This document shows positions 1 through 9,981 of a stretch of 64,000 nt of DNA, one piece after another. The DNA is from Platerodrilus igneus (Eukaryota; Arthropoda; Insecta; Coleoptera; Lycidae). The notes under the pieces were generated by a model. It saw only the letters and a list, made by a program, of their open reading frames with translations. It did no database searches and was not told where the DNA came from. Each line of letters begins with the position of its first letter. Position 1 is the stretch's first letter. A program made the position numbers and the translations under genes. The stretch spans positions 1,385,001 through 1,449,000 of the forward strand of contig JARFIW010000668.1 in NCBI GenBank assembly GCA_036346225.1, in the 5' to 3' direction.

Positions 1-755
1 ATGCACTAATCTGATAAAACAAAGGGACACTAGACTAGATCGCACACACATTAACCCTAAAGAAAGAATCGGTCAGTTTAGCAAGTTCTACGACTATTAT
101 TTCACAAGACAAACAACTAAAAACACAAATTAGTAAAGTACGCGTATCACTAAAACCGTCCGTCAAATGTTCCGTACACACCCGTTATTTCAAAAAGAAA
201 CTCAACTAAGAAAACAATCGGTAACAGCACGTGTGTTGAGTAAAACACGTTCGTCTATATAGCATCCTTCCTTCACAGCAATCAGAACTACACTGCCTAC
301 AGTTAATATACAACTTTTATTTCACAAGAAAACAACTAAAATCGCGTCGCGCTTGTTCATGAACAATACCAAAATTAAACCGGCATTAATTCTCACTATT
401 GTCAAAAGCAGAAAGAAACAGTATTTTTCAACGTAATTAATGCATAGGAACCAAGCACAAAACTACAACTGCTCATCTGTTTATATCAACTCGTTGTTCT
501 CCATAACATCTGAGCGTCTGTTATCTTGACTTCGATAATACATAAGGAACAAAATTTATATTTACGGCAAGTCAAGAACGATGCTATTTATAATTAATGA
601 AAATCAACCTTCAAATTATCTATCTTTAATTAATCTACTTTTTAAAATTAATACACGCGAGTTAAATTGCATTCAAATCTGAAAACTATTCGAAAGTATT
701 TACTAATTGGTTAAAAAAAGCGTAAAATGTTAAGCTATTAAAAATGCCCGTTACA
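1..755 (-). repeat. 3' LTR (partial) of element 1
   Basis: This stretch matches 3687-4441 nearly base for base at an offset of 3686. Only the U3-side 755 bases of a roughly 1.75 kb LTR are inside the window. A purine-rich stretch lies immediately upstream on the minus strand (GGGGAGAA just inside position 756), in the place expected of a polypurine tract. Confidence 0.8.
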
Positions 756-2688
756 AATTCTCCCCTAGCAAAATAAAGACGTCGGGGTGAAAGAAAAAAA
801 AACGACAGACAAGGAACCAAACAAAAAAAAATTTATCCGGTTCGAAGGACCAACACTAGTATAAGAAAAGGAACATTTTTTTCTTCAAAAGAAGACAAAG
901 TCATATATCGTAACCAACAACGACAGAATAGGTAAAGAAAGCATTAAGTAAACACCCAATGAGGATTAAAGGTCTTAGCTACTTTCAAAGACGTCAAAAG
1001 ACGGATGTCCCCAAAAGGGACATTTCTGTTTTTCACCTCAAAGAAAAGTTTTGGTTTTCCCGCGGAGAAACCAAGAGAAAAGAAAAAAACGAGGAAGAAA
1101 ACTCGTTGCAAAACTGTCACCCTCAAGTGTGCAGCAAAGAAAGAACCAAGACAAAACAAAGGACAAAGACAAGCTAGTACACAATCTAGAATACTTCCAA
1201 CTGAGGTAACACAGATTCGTATGAAACGATTACTCAAGCAGAGTATGGCTAACAGACCTACAAAAGCAACCAAGTCGAAATACTTAAAGGAAAAGAAAAT
1301 AGATCTGAAGCCTACCTCAAGGAATGGATGTAGAAAGCGACTATAATAGTCAAGTAGTGAACAAATGGTAGCACTAGCCAGAAGAAAAAGTCACGGGATG
1401 GGCTAGCTACAAAATATAAATAGGAATACGAAATGGGCGCCAGTGTTTTCGGACACAAGCTTATAAGAGAAAACACAAGACCAATCCAATCAGAACCAAC
1501 ACACAAAAGAAAAAAATTTCCGGCTCAAAGGACCAAAATGTCGGACTAAACTAAGAGTAAAGAAATCCACAGGGAAAGATAGGTAAGCAGTAGCAATCGG
1601 AGAGGACCAAGGTGTAAAGGCATAAACGCTGCCAAAGTCGTCAAAGGACGGATGTCTCTTTAGAAAAGAAACAGCACATTTTCCAACCTCAAGAAATTGG
1701 TTTCGCGCGCGCAGTAACCAAAAGAAAAGAAAAGTAGCGAGGAAGAAAACCAACAGCAATAGCCAACATAATACACAAGTGTCAAGCCTCAAGTAAGCTA
1801 GGGAACGACAAACGGAAACTGGGAAAAGTAACGAAAGGCTTCAACTGTGGTATCAAGAAGAAAAAAAAAAGTCGTATAATACAACCAGATAAGAAAAGTA
1901 ATCTGCTAATAGACCCAAAAGTCGACAGAGTCGTGTTTCCTAAAGGACAGAAAGTAGGCCTAAAGAGCAACTACCACAGGAGCAGATACAACGAGTGATC
2001 GAAGTCAGTACATCAACTAACCGCAAAGAAAACCAGTCAGGAAAAAAAATAAAATGGACAGGAATGTGGAATGAAAGAAAACCCGGAAAGAGTAGAAAAA
2101 AAAATAAAAGTCATCACACAATACTACAAAATATGTCAAATATCACAGATAAAGCTGATGAGTTGAAGGAATCGTATAACGTAGGGGGACGAGTGGTTTA
2201 CGGACGAAATTTTCGGCGCTTGCGTCGCCAAAAGGACAATAGATCTAGATCGTGGACATTAGGATTATATTTAAGTGAGGTAGCGAAAGTGACGTGAAGA
2301 AAAGAAAAAAAAAGGTGGTGTAAAGTAAACTTGGGCGCCAGTGTTTTCCAGAACCAAATTACCAGCGAAAACACAACTCTGATAATTCACCCAACAAAAA
2401 AAAATACAATCAAGGAATTTCTATATAGCGAGAAAAATTTAAGACTACACAACAAAAAAATTAGAGCCAGCCAATATAGGCAGAAAAGAAAGTCGAGCCG
2501 ATACACCAGAAAAACTTAATGCCAAAAAAATCAAGGTCATAAAAGAAATTTAAAAAAAAAGTCAAGAGCAAACCAAAAAAATCGAGAGCAAATCAAAAAA
2601 AGCGGGACCCACGTTGATCGAGCCCACGTTGGGCGCCAAAAATGTTATGTTACGGAATTCGTGGCAGCCACGTTGGGCGCCAAATTTA
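756..2688 (-). other. Non-coding internal/leader region of element 1 with repeated PBS-like motifs
   Basis: No domain is readable in any frame. The open stretches are short, lysine- or phenylalanine-rich and shadow each other on both strands. The GGGCGCCA motif (minus TGGCGCCC) recurs at about 1436, 2331, 2628 and 2674. The copies at 1436 and 2331 both continue with AGTGTTTTC and then a GAAAACACAA-type block, and a similar block occurs at 39166-39220 in element 2. A second internal repeat beginning CGGATGT occurs at about 1000, 1648 and, in element 2, 35037. The region therefore looks like several tandem or rearranged copies of an LTR-element leader rather than coding sequence. Confidence 0.55.
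2671..2682 (-). other. Primer-binding site of element 1
   Basis: Minus strand TGGCGCCCAACG, continuing TGGCTG, lies 6-7 bases inside the LTR end at 2689. The same arrangement is seen at 39436-39449 in element 2. TGGCGCCC is the 3'-end complement of tRNA-Lys and is used as a primer site by many Gypsy elements and retroviruses. A second copy lies at 2629-2640. Confidence 0.6.
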
Positions 2689-4441
2689 TGCTACGTTGGC
2701 TCGTAGCCGTGCGTAACACAAAGAAAATCAAAGAAATGACTGGGCTCAATCGAAGATTAGGGGGGGTCGTAGAAAGCAGACTAACATATGATGTACGCGG
2801 CGGTAAGGAGTTAGTGACAATACCTGCAAGAAAAATAGTTAAGCAAACCTGAAAAAAAAAGAATAAGCATAGCAGCAATGAAAAGTCTAAATTATTCAGT
2901 ACTTTGTAGAAAGTAAATAAAACTGTTTAAATAAACTATATAATATAATCACGATAAAAGCATTACAAAATTTTTTATTACAAAGTGAGGTAATATTGGG
3001 GAGTAGCAGAAACGTTTCCTCACACACCAATTAAACATAAATCAGACAAAATGTTAACAAAAGATAAATAGATAAGACACAATAAATATGAGTAATTCAG
3101 TAGTATTGATTTTTTTTTCTTTCTTTTTTTTTTCTTAATAGCAGGCAAGTCTATTGTAAAAGGTATCAGAACGACAAAGATATGGCAAAGCAACGGATAG
3201 ATATTTAAAGTAATAACAAGTAAGAAATAGTTCAACTTACAAAAGGTCCTTCAGTAACGCTTCCTTACAATTGAAGTGTGGGATTCACGATGTCCTGCAC
3301 TAACAAAGCACTTCACCCTTGCCTGTGAGGGTGTTGATGGAATTTCTTACACTTTGCATTAATCACTAATCACTGGTGTTAGCAGCAGACCTTATCACGC
3401 GTCGGAACTATGTAGCCTTGATAAATTTCTTGGTAATTGTATTTCCTAAGACAATAAGTTCGAAATATTCTGTAGCACTAGTTTAATTTCAACTGGGACC
3501 AAATGTATATTATTTTCGTAAACATCCCAAAAAGCAGTGAGAAACTTCAACCAATACCTTTGTAAACCGGTAATCTGTTATATTTCGCAAATAACGAAAT
3601 TTGCGCAAGCAACGATCTATTTTAGATTCTTTGTTGTTAGAAAATTCAGAAACTACAGTATCACTGTATTTAAATAATCCAAAGTATGCACTAATCTGAT
3701 AAAACAAAGGGACACTAGACTAGATCGCTCACACATTAATCCTAAAGAAAGAATCGGTCAGTTTAGCAAGTTCTACGACTATTATTTCACAAGACAAACA
3801 ACTAAAACCACAAATTAGTAAAGTACGCGTATCACTAAAACCGTCCGTCAAATGTTCCGTACACACCCGTTATTTCAAAAAGAAACTCAACTAAGAAAAC
3901 AATCTGTAACAGCACGTGTGGTTGAGTAAAACACGTTTGTCTATATAGCATCCTTCCTTCAAAGCAATCAGAACTACACTGCCTACAGTTAATATACAAC
4001 TTTTATTTCACAAGAAAACAACTAAAATCGCGTCGCGCTTGTTCATAAACAATACGAAAATTAAGCCCGCATTAATTCTCACTATTGTCAAAAGCAGAAA
4101 GAAACAGTATTTTTCAACGTAATTAATGCATAGGGACCAAGCACAAAACTACAACTGCTCATCTGTTTATATCAACTCGTAGTTCTCCATAACATCTGAG
4201 CGTCTGTTATCTCGACTTCGATAATACATAAGGAACAAAATTTATATTTACGGCAAGACAAGAACGATGCTATTTATAATTAATGAAAATCAACCTTCAA
4301 ATTATCTATCTTTAATTAATCTACTTTTTAAAATTAATACACGCGAGTTAAATTGCATTCAAATCTGAAAACTATTCGAAAGTATTTACTAATTGGTTAA
4401 AAAAAGCGTAAAATGTTAAGCTATTAAAAATGCCCGTTACA
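2689..4441 (-). repeat. 5' LTR of element 1 (about 1.75 kb)
   Basis: The minus-strand start is TGTAACGGGC at 4441 and the end is GTAGCA at 2689. The right 755 bases match the window start. The remaining kilobase has no second copy inside the window. It contains a short T/A-rich tract near 3110-3140. I see no real gene in it. Confidence 0.7.
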
Positions 4442-4912
4442 AGTACTTCAGGAAAAGAAATATACATAAGTTATCTATACATGCTACATTGTGAAGTGCA
4501 CCTTCTCAAGAAATAGTATAACATTAAAATTAGACACCCTAGCTTAAATTAATCAAATATTAACTACTTTTAAATTAAAAGATAAAAGAAACAGTAAAAC
4601 GGACTCTACTACAAACTTTGAATAATTAATTTTTAATTTGAAGAATGATTATTACATCGTCGCTCGTGCATTGTGAATGTGTTTGGTAACGTGTTGTTGG
4701 TAATGTATTAGGTATTTATGATTAACAGCAAATAAAATGTCTATCCTCCACAGCAGCATCAAAACAAAATTACAAAAACAGGAAACTGTATCTTGAGCAA
4801 TCGGCTTTGTGCTGGTTTTATCTTAAGGCTGGGAAAATGCGACTGCATTTCTCTATAGGCTGGCTGCCGGAACCACTAACACAACTCATGCTAACACAGA
4901 AAGCATTTTAGT
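4442..4912. other. Unassigned AT-rich flank
   Basis: This is unique sequence between the element 1 LTR and the first SINE. I see no coding, repeat or regulatory signal in it. Confidence 0.4.
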
Positions 4913-4926
4913 AGCGCGACTTTACA

Positions 4927-5195
4927 TTACATGTGATTTTCCAATGCTCCACCCGAAGGTACTACATTGGCCAGGAAGCGAGTTTTTTTTACCTGGAAAA
5001 TTTTGAATTTTGCCGAATCCTTGCTGTTCCAAGCAAGGTAGGGATCTTTAACGTGCGTGACAACACTCACACACGAGACCTCCATTTTACCTCTCATCCG
5101 AACGAGGGTGTATTTTTGCGAAAAATGCTCGCCTAACATTTTTCAAGCGGACCGTGTCGGGATTCGAACCCGGGACCTAGGGCGTAGTAGTCACA
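4927..5195 (-). mobile_element. tRNA-derived SINE, copy A (5'-truncated)
   Basis: This copy is homologous to 9156-9456 and 57592-57894. On the minus strand it carries a pol III B box (GGTTCGAATCC type) within a tRNA-like head. A body follows that contains a block reading GTTAAAGATCCC, and it ends in the tail that reads CCAATG...GCATTGG on the minus strand. The A-box part of the head is missing, so this copy is truncated at its 5' end. It is flanked by a 14-bp target duplication AGCGCGACTTTACA at 4913-4926 and 5196-5209, direct evidence of retroposition. Confidence 0.85.
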
Positions 5196-5209
5196 AGCGC
5201 GACTTTACA

Positions 5210-6659
5210 ACATGTATCTTCGGTAAGAAAATGTTGTCTTCAATCTCGTATGTCAAAGCACGGTCTCTATTTTATAAAGCCAGAATCATGTATGGGGGTA
5301 GGGTACTTGGCTTTCAAAGCTATCGCCGAAAAATTAAGTGTGCAGAATTCCCAGACAACAGCTGCCGAAATACAAATTGTAACAGCTTGCCAACAAGCAA
5401 TAACACAATTATCAATGGATTTTTAGACAAAAGAAAACAATCTTATTACTTTGTAACATATTAACAGCTGCAGAATACCAGATAACAAGTCCATTGTAAG
5501 CAGATGTAGGCAGGTGGTAAGTGGTCCTATCTTTTAGAAGAACGCTGTGCATTTACTTGCAGCATTTAATTAAAATGTAATCACTGCAGGTGGTAAAATT
5601 TATTGCAACTACTTTGTAGCGTAAAGTTTTCTAAGCAGCTGTTTGATTTTATAAGGCAAACTTTTGTATAAAGTAATTACTTGAGAAATTTTATAAAATA
5701 ACACTAATTCAAATAACCGGAAATCGAGTTTGTTGAGGAATTTTAGGGCGTTTTAAAATAAATGCAGAAAAAATTACTTGAAAGGTTTTGAACGTAACAA
5801 TTTATAGCAGCATGAGTATACGTAACATTCTTCGTAAACGATTTGAGGGATCTCCGTGCTCTTCGGAAACTTACATTGACCCGCATGCTATCTAATAATC
5901 AACTTAATTAGTCCTAATATCTTTAGGCAGTAAATTCTGCGCATTTTGCAACCTGCATCTTGCAACAATGGAAGTTTGACTTCAGGGGCATCTTTAGGTG
6001 TCATTGTTTGTAAAGAAAAAAAGTGAGTTTTATAAAGTTGTTGATATAATGCGTACGGTCAGAAATAAGTGTTCCGGTGTAGCTCATATGAGACTCTGCA
6101 GGTCGTAGGTTTAGGTAAATCAGCAATGGTTTACTAGGGGCGACTAAAGATCTCGAAAACTACAGTAACAGCTACAAAGAATAATAGGACGCCAGGAACA
6201 TGGAGCTAAAAGAAAACGACGAGAAATGTTCCACGGTTCTCGGACACACCCCAAGTAACTCAGTATAAGTAATAACACTTCAAACGAACTACAGGACTAA
6301 TTTAATTAAGTAAATATTAAATCAAGTTACAATAGGCCAAACTAAGCTTACCAACATATATATTGCAAGCAAACAATATAACTCTAAATAATACTTTAGC
6401 ATAGGATAATTTCAGTAATAAACATTTAGATGTCTCAACGTTATCTGGACACGAGCCAGGTCCAAGTAGGCCAGTACCGTTACAGTTAACCCAAAAGAAA
6501 ATAATAACAGTATACCAAAACAGAAAGGATTGCACAAATATTATGGCCACCAAGTCACGGTACTATTCATCAATTAAAAACTCAGTTAAGCACACAGTAC
6601 TCGTGAGAAGATTTACACACTAGTTTTTAGTTATTGCGCTACACTTTAATCTAAAATTC
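5210..6659. other. Unassigned AT-rich sequence
   Basis: No open frame resembles a known family, and I recognise no repeat shared with other parts of the window. It is probably intergenic sequence or the decayed remains of elements. Confidence 0.35.
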
Positions 6660-7286
6660 AAAAAATTGAAAAAGACTAAAAGAGAGGGATGGGATCTAGG
6701 TAAGCTTAATGATAGTGAGGTAAAAGAGGAATATCAACAAGTACTAGATAATAAGATCAAAAAAAAAGCTATAGGAGGGAACGTAGAAAATAGATGGAAA
6801 GAAATAAAGAGGGCTGTACATTATACAGCAACACAAACTATAAGTAAGAAAAAAGTAGAAGCGAGAAAACCCTGGGTAACAAAGGAGATAATAGATTTAA
6901 TAGAGAATAGAAGAAAGCTTAAACCTTTCAGAGAATTGGATAGTGAAAGTAGGCAAAAATATAATAGAGTTAGAAATAAGTTGAGGTAGCAAATAGATGA
7001 AAAGATATTTAGAAGATTTATATAAGGGAGACGATATGGATGAGTTAGAGAACAACCAAGAAAAGGATTTAGAAATAGGATTCTCAATATTAAGAGAGGA
7101 ATTTGATAGAGCTGTTAGGAATCTTAAACTAAAAAAAGCGTCGGGGATAGATGATATACCCGCAGAATTAATAAAATATGCAAGACAGAAAACTTTAGAC
7201 AGATTATATGAACTAGTAAAAGTAATATATGACACAGGCGAGATCCCAATACATTTCGAAAAAAATATTATTATCCCAATCCCAAA
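6660..7286 (+). pseudogene. LINE ORF2 fragment: endonuclease-RT linker and start of reverse transcriptase
   Basis: Two adjacent frames encode a piece of a non-LTR retrotransposon polyprotein. The first (6666-6989) is the lysine-rich linker after the AP endonuclease, with the motif KPWVTKEIIDLIENRRK. It is closely related to KPWITMDILNLIEERRK in the LINE at 54860-57540. The second (6997-7286) opens the reverse transcriptase with KKASGIDDIPAELIKY and ends near IIIPIPK, before the catalytic YxDD motif. A stop separates the two frames. The fragment lacks the endonuclease, most of the RT and the 3' end. It abuts a BEL/Pao fragment of the opposite strand at about 7286. This looks like the CFDP2-like endonuclease/RT group of insect LINEs; the clade is not certain. 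Confidence 0.8.
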
Positions 7287-7510
7287 AAGTCAGTTGCAGT
7301 TTGAACAGAAACAACACGGACGATGTTGTCTGAACCTGAAATAATTTCTTTGAATCTGCCCAATATCCAATTTAATGGCGGTTGATTATGATCAATAATT
7401 ACAACCAGATTCCCTATTTTTAAGTTGGGTGTATGAATATTCCACTTTGAACTTTGTTGAAGAGTGTGTAGGTACTCTGAGCTCCAACGTTGCCAAAAAT
7501 GAGCTTGCAT
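7286..7510 (-). pseudogene. BEL/Pao pol C-terminal fragment (DUF5641-like)
   Basis: The minus-strand frame from 7510 carries FWQRWSSEYLHTLQQ followed by PNLKIGNLVVIID, PPLNWILGRF and GSDNIVRVVSVQTA. This is the standard order of motifs in the conserved domain at the C-terminus of BEL/Pao polyproteins, after the integrase. About 75 residues are intact with no internal stop. The rest of pol, gag and the LTRs are absent. The fragment is cut sharply by the plus-strand LINE remnant at one side and the hammerhead repeat at the other. A second, more decayed copy of the same domain lies at 42214-42444. Confidence 0.8.
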
Positions 7511-7544
7511 AATGTGCCTGTATTAAATATTACAACTTTGCTGC

Positions 7545-7589
7545 TCCTGTCCTGATGAGCCCCAATTAGGGCGAAACACGTCGACAGGA
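7545..7589 (+). ncRNA. Hammerhead ribozyme, minimal type I, copy 1
   Basis: All core elements are present in order. Stem I strand UCCUGUC (7545-7551) pairs perfectly with GACAGGA (7583-7589). The conserved CUGAUGA is at 7552-7558. Stem II is GCCC/GGGC (7559-7562 with 7569-7572) with a 6-base loop. GAAA is at 7573-7576. A very short stem III (C77-G80) precedes the expected cleavage dinucleotide UC at 7581-7582. The tiny stem III is typical of hammerheads in Penelope-like elements and animal retrozymes, where activity is thought to need tandem or dimeric copies. Confidence 0.85.
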
Positions 7590-7844
7590 TGCCTTCGCGG
7601 CTGAATTTGAGTCACTTGCCATTAATTCTTTTTTACTTTGAATTAATTTAAGACTCATTAAACTTACTTTTCTTTTAAGTTATAACTTTTGGCTATGGAA
7701 AAGGCAGTTGAGCCGGATCTCCTTCGTGCCGACTCTTGATAAAACCTGCAATGTCAGCTGAAACGACACGAAGACACAAATTGTGAGCTAGGTAATGCTG
7801 TACTTCCCATAATGTGTCTGCATTAAATATTACAACTTTGCTAC

Positions 7845-7889
7845 TTCTATCCTGATGAGCCCTAGTTAGGGCGAAACGCGTCGCCAGTA
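7845..7889 (+). ncRNA. Hammerhead ribozyme, copy 2, probably decayed
   Basis: CUGAUGA (7852-7858), the GCCC/GGGC stem II and CGAAAC are conserved 300 bases after copy 1, and the cleavage-site context is GCGUC. Stem I is damaged: TTCTATC against GCCAGTA pairs at only a few positions. The catalytic core is intact but the helix that holds the cleaved strand is not, so this copy may be inactive. Confidence 0.75.
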
Positions 7890-7948
7890 TGCCCTCGTGG
7901 TTGAATTAGAGTCACTTGCCATTCATTCTTTTTTACTTTATATATATA

Positions 7949-8820
7949 ATGCTATGATAATAGGGTAGTTTATGGGTAGATTAAGTCATAGGGGTCGTAG
8001 GATAAATATAAGCAACTTTAACTTTAAGAAAATCAAATAATTCCAGAAATTATAAGAGTAAATTGGCCATTCTACATATTGCCAACTGAGAGGACACTGT
8101 ATATAAAGGATATGTAACTAAGTACATGTGAACATAAATATGTCTAAGTATAATTTACAAGTAAAGATAAGATTTTAAAACGCAACAAATTGCATCAAAA
8201 TTAAATTACCAAGAAACATAGATAAATTGGCATTCCAAATATTTAACAATTGCGTCGAAAATATCAACGTAAACGCATCGTAAATAATTTATTATTAGAA
8301 AATCGTTACGAGACTAGAGAAGAACATTTGTCCAGAAAACCAACATTCTGTGGCAAACGAATAAACACCAGGCGGTTCAATTATATGATAAATTAACAAA
8401 CATCGAATACGTGAGTTAATGAAAGCCAAAAGTTAGAAATCCTAGGATAATACTGCAATATGCCAAATGCGGACGTGATGAAAAGAGCATTCGTCGAAGA
8501 TTTAAACTTAGTGATTTCTAAAAATTCCGAGTTTTGCCAGATAAGAAAATGTATCAGCCACGAGTGTAAACAAGCCAATGAAAACAATCGGAGGAAGGGC
8601 TTATATATACGATAGAAACTGAATGACATTTTAGTCTATATTTAACTAAGCAACATCTATGCTCGAAGGTGTTAAAAACTCGCGCAATTAGTGAAATAAA
8701 AATTAAACAAATGAGATTTAAAAGTGAGAGAATTTTATGAAACGAAATATAAGCCGATCTATAGATAGGCGTAAGTTAAACAACTTAATTAAATTCATTT
8801 CTAATATTAACAAAACAGGG
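7949..8820. other. Unassigned AT-rich sequence
   Basis: Homology to the hammerhead repeat stops near 7948. Nothing further is recognised up to the minisatellite. Confidence 0.35.
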
Positions 8821-8821
8821 C

Positions 8822-9062
8822 TCTTAATTTGGACATATCTTAATTTGGACATATCTTAATTTGGACATATCTTAATCTGGACATATTTTAATTTGGACAT
8901 AGTTTATTTGGACATATTTTAATTTGAACATATTCTAATTTTGGTGATATTCTAATTTTGGACACATTCTAATTTTGGACATATACTTTAATTTGGGACG
9001 TATTCTAATTGGAGACAATGTTTTAATTTTGGACGTACCTTAATTTAGTACGACTTTAATTG
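8822..9062 (+). repeat. Degenerate minisatellite, unit about 17-20 bases
   Basis: About a dozen imperfect tandem copies of a unit resembling TTAATTTGGACATATC. The first units are nearly identical and later ones drift (for example CTAATTTTGGACACATT, TTTAATTTGGGACGTATT). The array ends just upstream of SINE copy B. Confidence 0.85.
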
Positions 9063-9155
9063 GAAGCGATTTATGGGAGGCGATCCTTATATGGGGGACG
9101 GCATTTTGTTGAGGTCTTAACGCAAACAAAAATACCAATAAGCAAAGCGGACACA

Positions 9156-9456
9156 TTACATTTGATTTTTTTTTCCAATGCTCCACGCGAAGGTACTACA
9201 TTGGCCAGGAGCGAGTTTTTTTTACCTGGAAAATTTAGAATTTTGCCGAACCCTTGCTGTTCCAAGCAAGGTAGGGATCTTTAACGTGCGTGACAACACT
9301 CACACACGGGACCTCCATTTTACCTCTCATCCGAACGAGGGTGTATTTTTGTGAAAAATGCTCGCCTAACATTTTTCAAGCGGACCGTGTCGGGATTCGA
9401 ACCCGGGACCTTAGGCGTAGTAGTCACACACATACCACTACGCCACGGAGCCGCCT
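9156..9456 (-). mobile_element. tRNA-derived SINE, copy B (full head)
   Basis: This is the most complete copy. On the minus strand the head begins GGCGGCTCCG. It carries an A box TGGCGTAGTGG (plus 9435-9445) and a B box GGTTCGAATCC (plus 9393-9403), the internal promoter of pol III. The body and the tail with terminal CCAATG/GCATTGG match copies A and C. A 15-bp target duplication AGCAAAGCGGACACA lies at 9141-9155 and 9457-9471. The head does not fold into a complete tRNA, so it is not a tRNA gene. Confidence 0.9.
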
Positions 9457-9471
9457 AGCAAAGCGGACACA

Positions 9472-9915
9472 GCAAGGGGATGCAGGTCATAGACTAGGAT
9501 GGAACTCCAGAACCCATTCCAGGTTAGCAACTTTTACTACAGTTTATTATTGATAAACTGTTTTCAATTTAATATTTGCTATGCATTGCATATTTGTAAG
9601 AGTCATCAAAAATGCCACTTAAAAAATTATGAAAATAGAGCAAGGCACCTTGGAACGTTCAAAGGTCCCTGAATGTAATTAAAAGATATTTTTGCTGGCT
9701 TTCAGAAAAGCTTAAATCTGGTATATGTAGATATTTTGTACAAAAAGTAAAATTTTGAGCATAGTAAATATTATCAATTATTATATTGTGTGTATTATAA
9801 TTGCTTTATTTGATTCAATAAGATTTATTCAGTAAGCTAGTTGGGGTAAAATCCTAATTTAATATTTCATATCAAATGGGGCGAATAGCACTGCAATAAA
9901 AGGAATATCACAGCA
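9472..9915. other. Unassigned AT-rich sequence
   Basis: No feature is recognised between SINE copy B and the inverted-repeat-bracketed region. Confidence 0.35.
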
Positions 9916-9942
9916 ATATATATTTTTAAAAGGACTCCTTTT

Positions 9943-9944
<2 letters not shown>

Positions 9945-9979
<35 letters not shown>
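9945..9979. repeat. (TA)n microsatellite
   Basis: About 17 uninterrupted TA units. Confidence 0.95.

Positions 9980-9981
<2 letters not shown>

Larger units (their letters stand above)
1..4441 (-). mobile_element. Minus-strand LTR retrotransposon, truncated by window edge, no genes recognised
   Basis: Bases 1-755 recur at 3687-4441 with only scattered mismatches, which marks a pair of direct LTRs. Read on the minus strand, the LTR opens TGTAACGGG and closes at GTAGCA. It is followed 7 bases later by a primer-binding site of the TGGCGCCCAACGTGG type. The left LTR is cut by the window start. The internal region is only about 1.9 kb and carries no gag, protease or reverse transcriptase that I can read, so this is a deleted or non-autonomous copy. 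Its leader shares motifs with the element at 33417-40789, so the two belong to related families of Gypsy-like LTR elements. The family name is not established. Confidence 0.75.
7508..7948 (+). repeat. Tandem hammerhead-bearing repeat (retrozyme- or Penelope-like)
   Basis: Sequence around two hammerhead motifs is repeated at an offset of exactly 300 bases: about 7508-7640 matches about 7808-7945. The repeat includes CATTAAATATTACAACTTTG before the ribozyme and GAGTCACTTGCCATT after it. The array is therefore one full 300-bp unit flanked by partial units. Animal retrozymes and the terminal repeats of Penelope-like elements both place a minimal type I hammerhead in tandem repeats. No Penelope RT or GIY-YIG domain is seen, which makes a small non-autonomous retrozyme the simpler reading. 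Confidence 0.7.

Noticed and set aside
5057..5464. 135-residue plus-strand open frame
   Set aside because: Its first half is the SINE body antisense, and the rest has no family resemblance.
9393..9454. Possible tRNA gene with A and B boxes
   Set aside because: The acceptor and anticodon stems do not form, and the sequence is the head of a SINE with target duplications and two relatives in the window.
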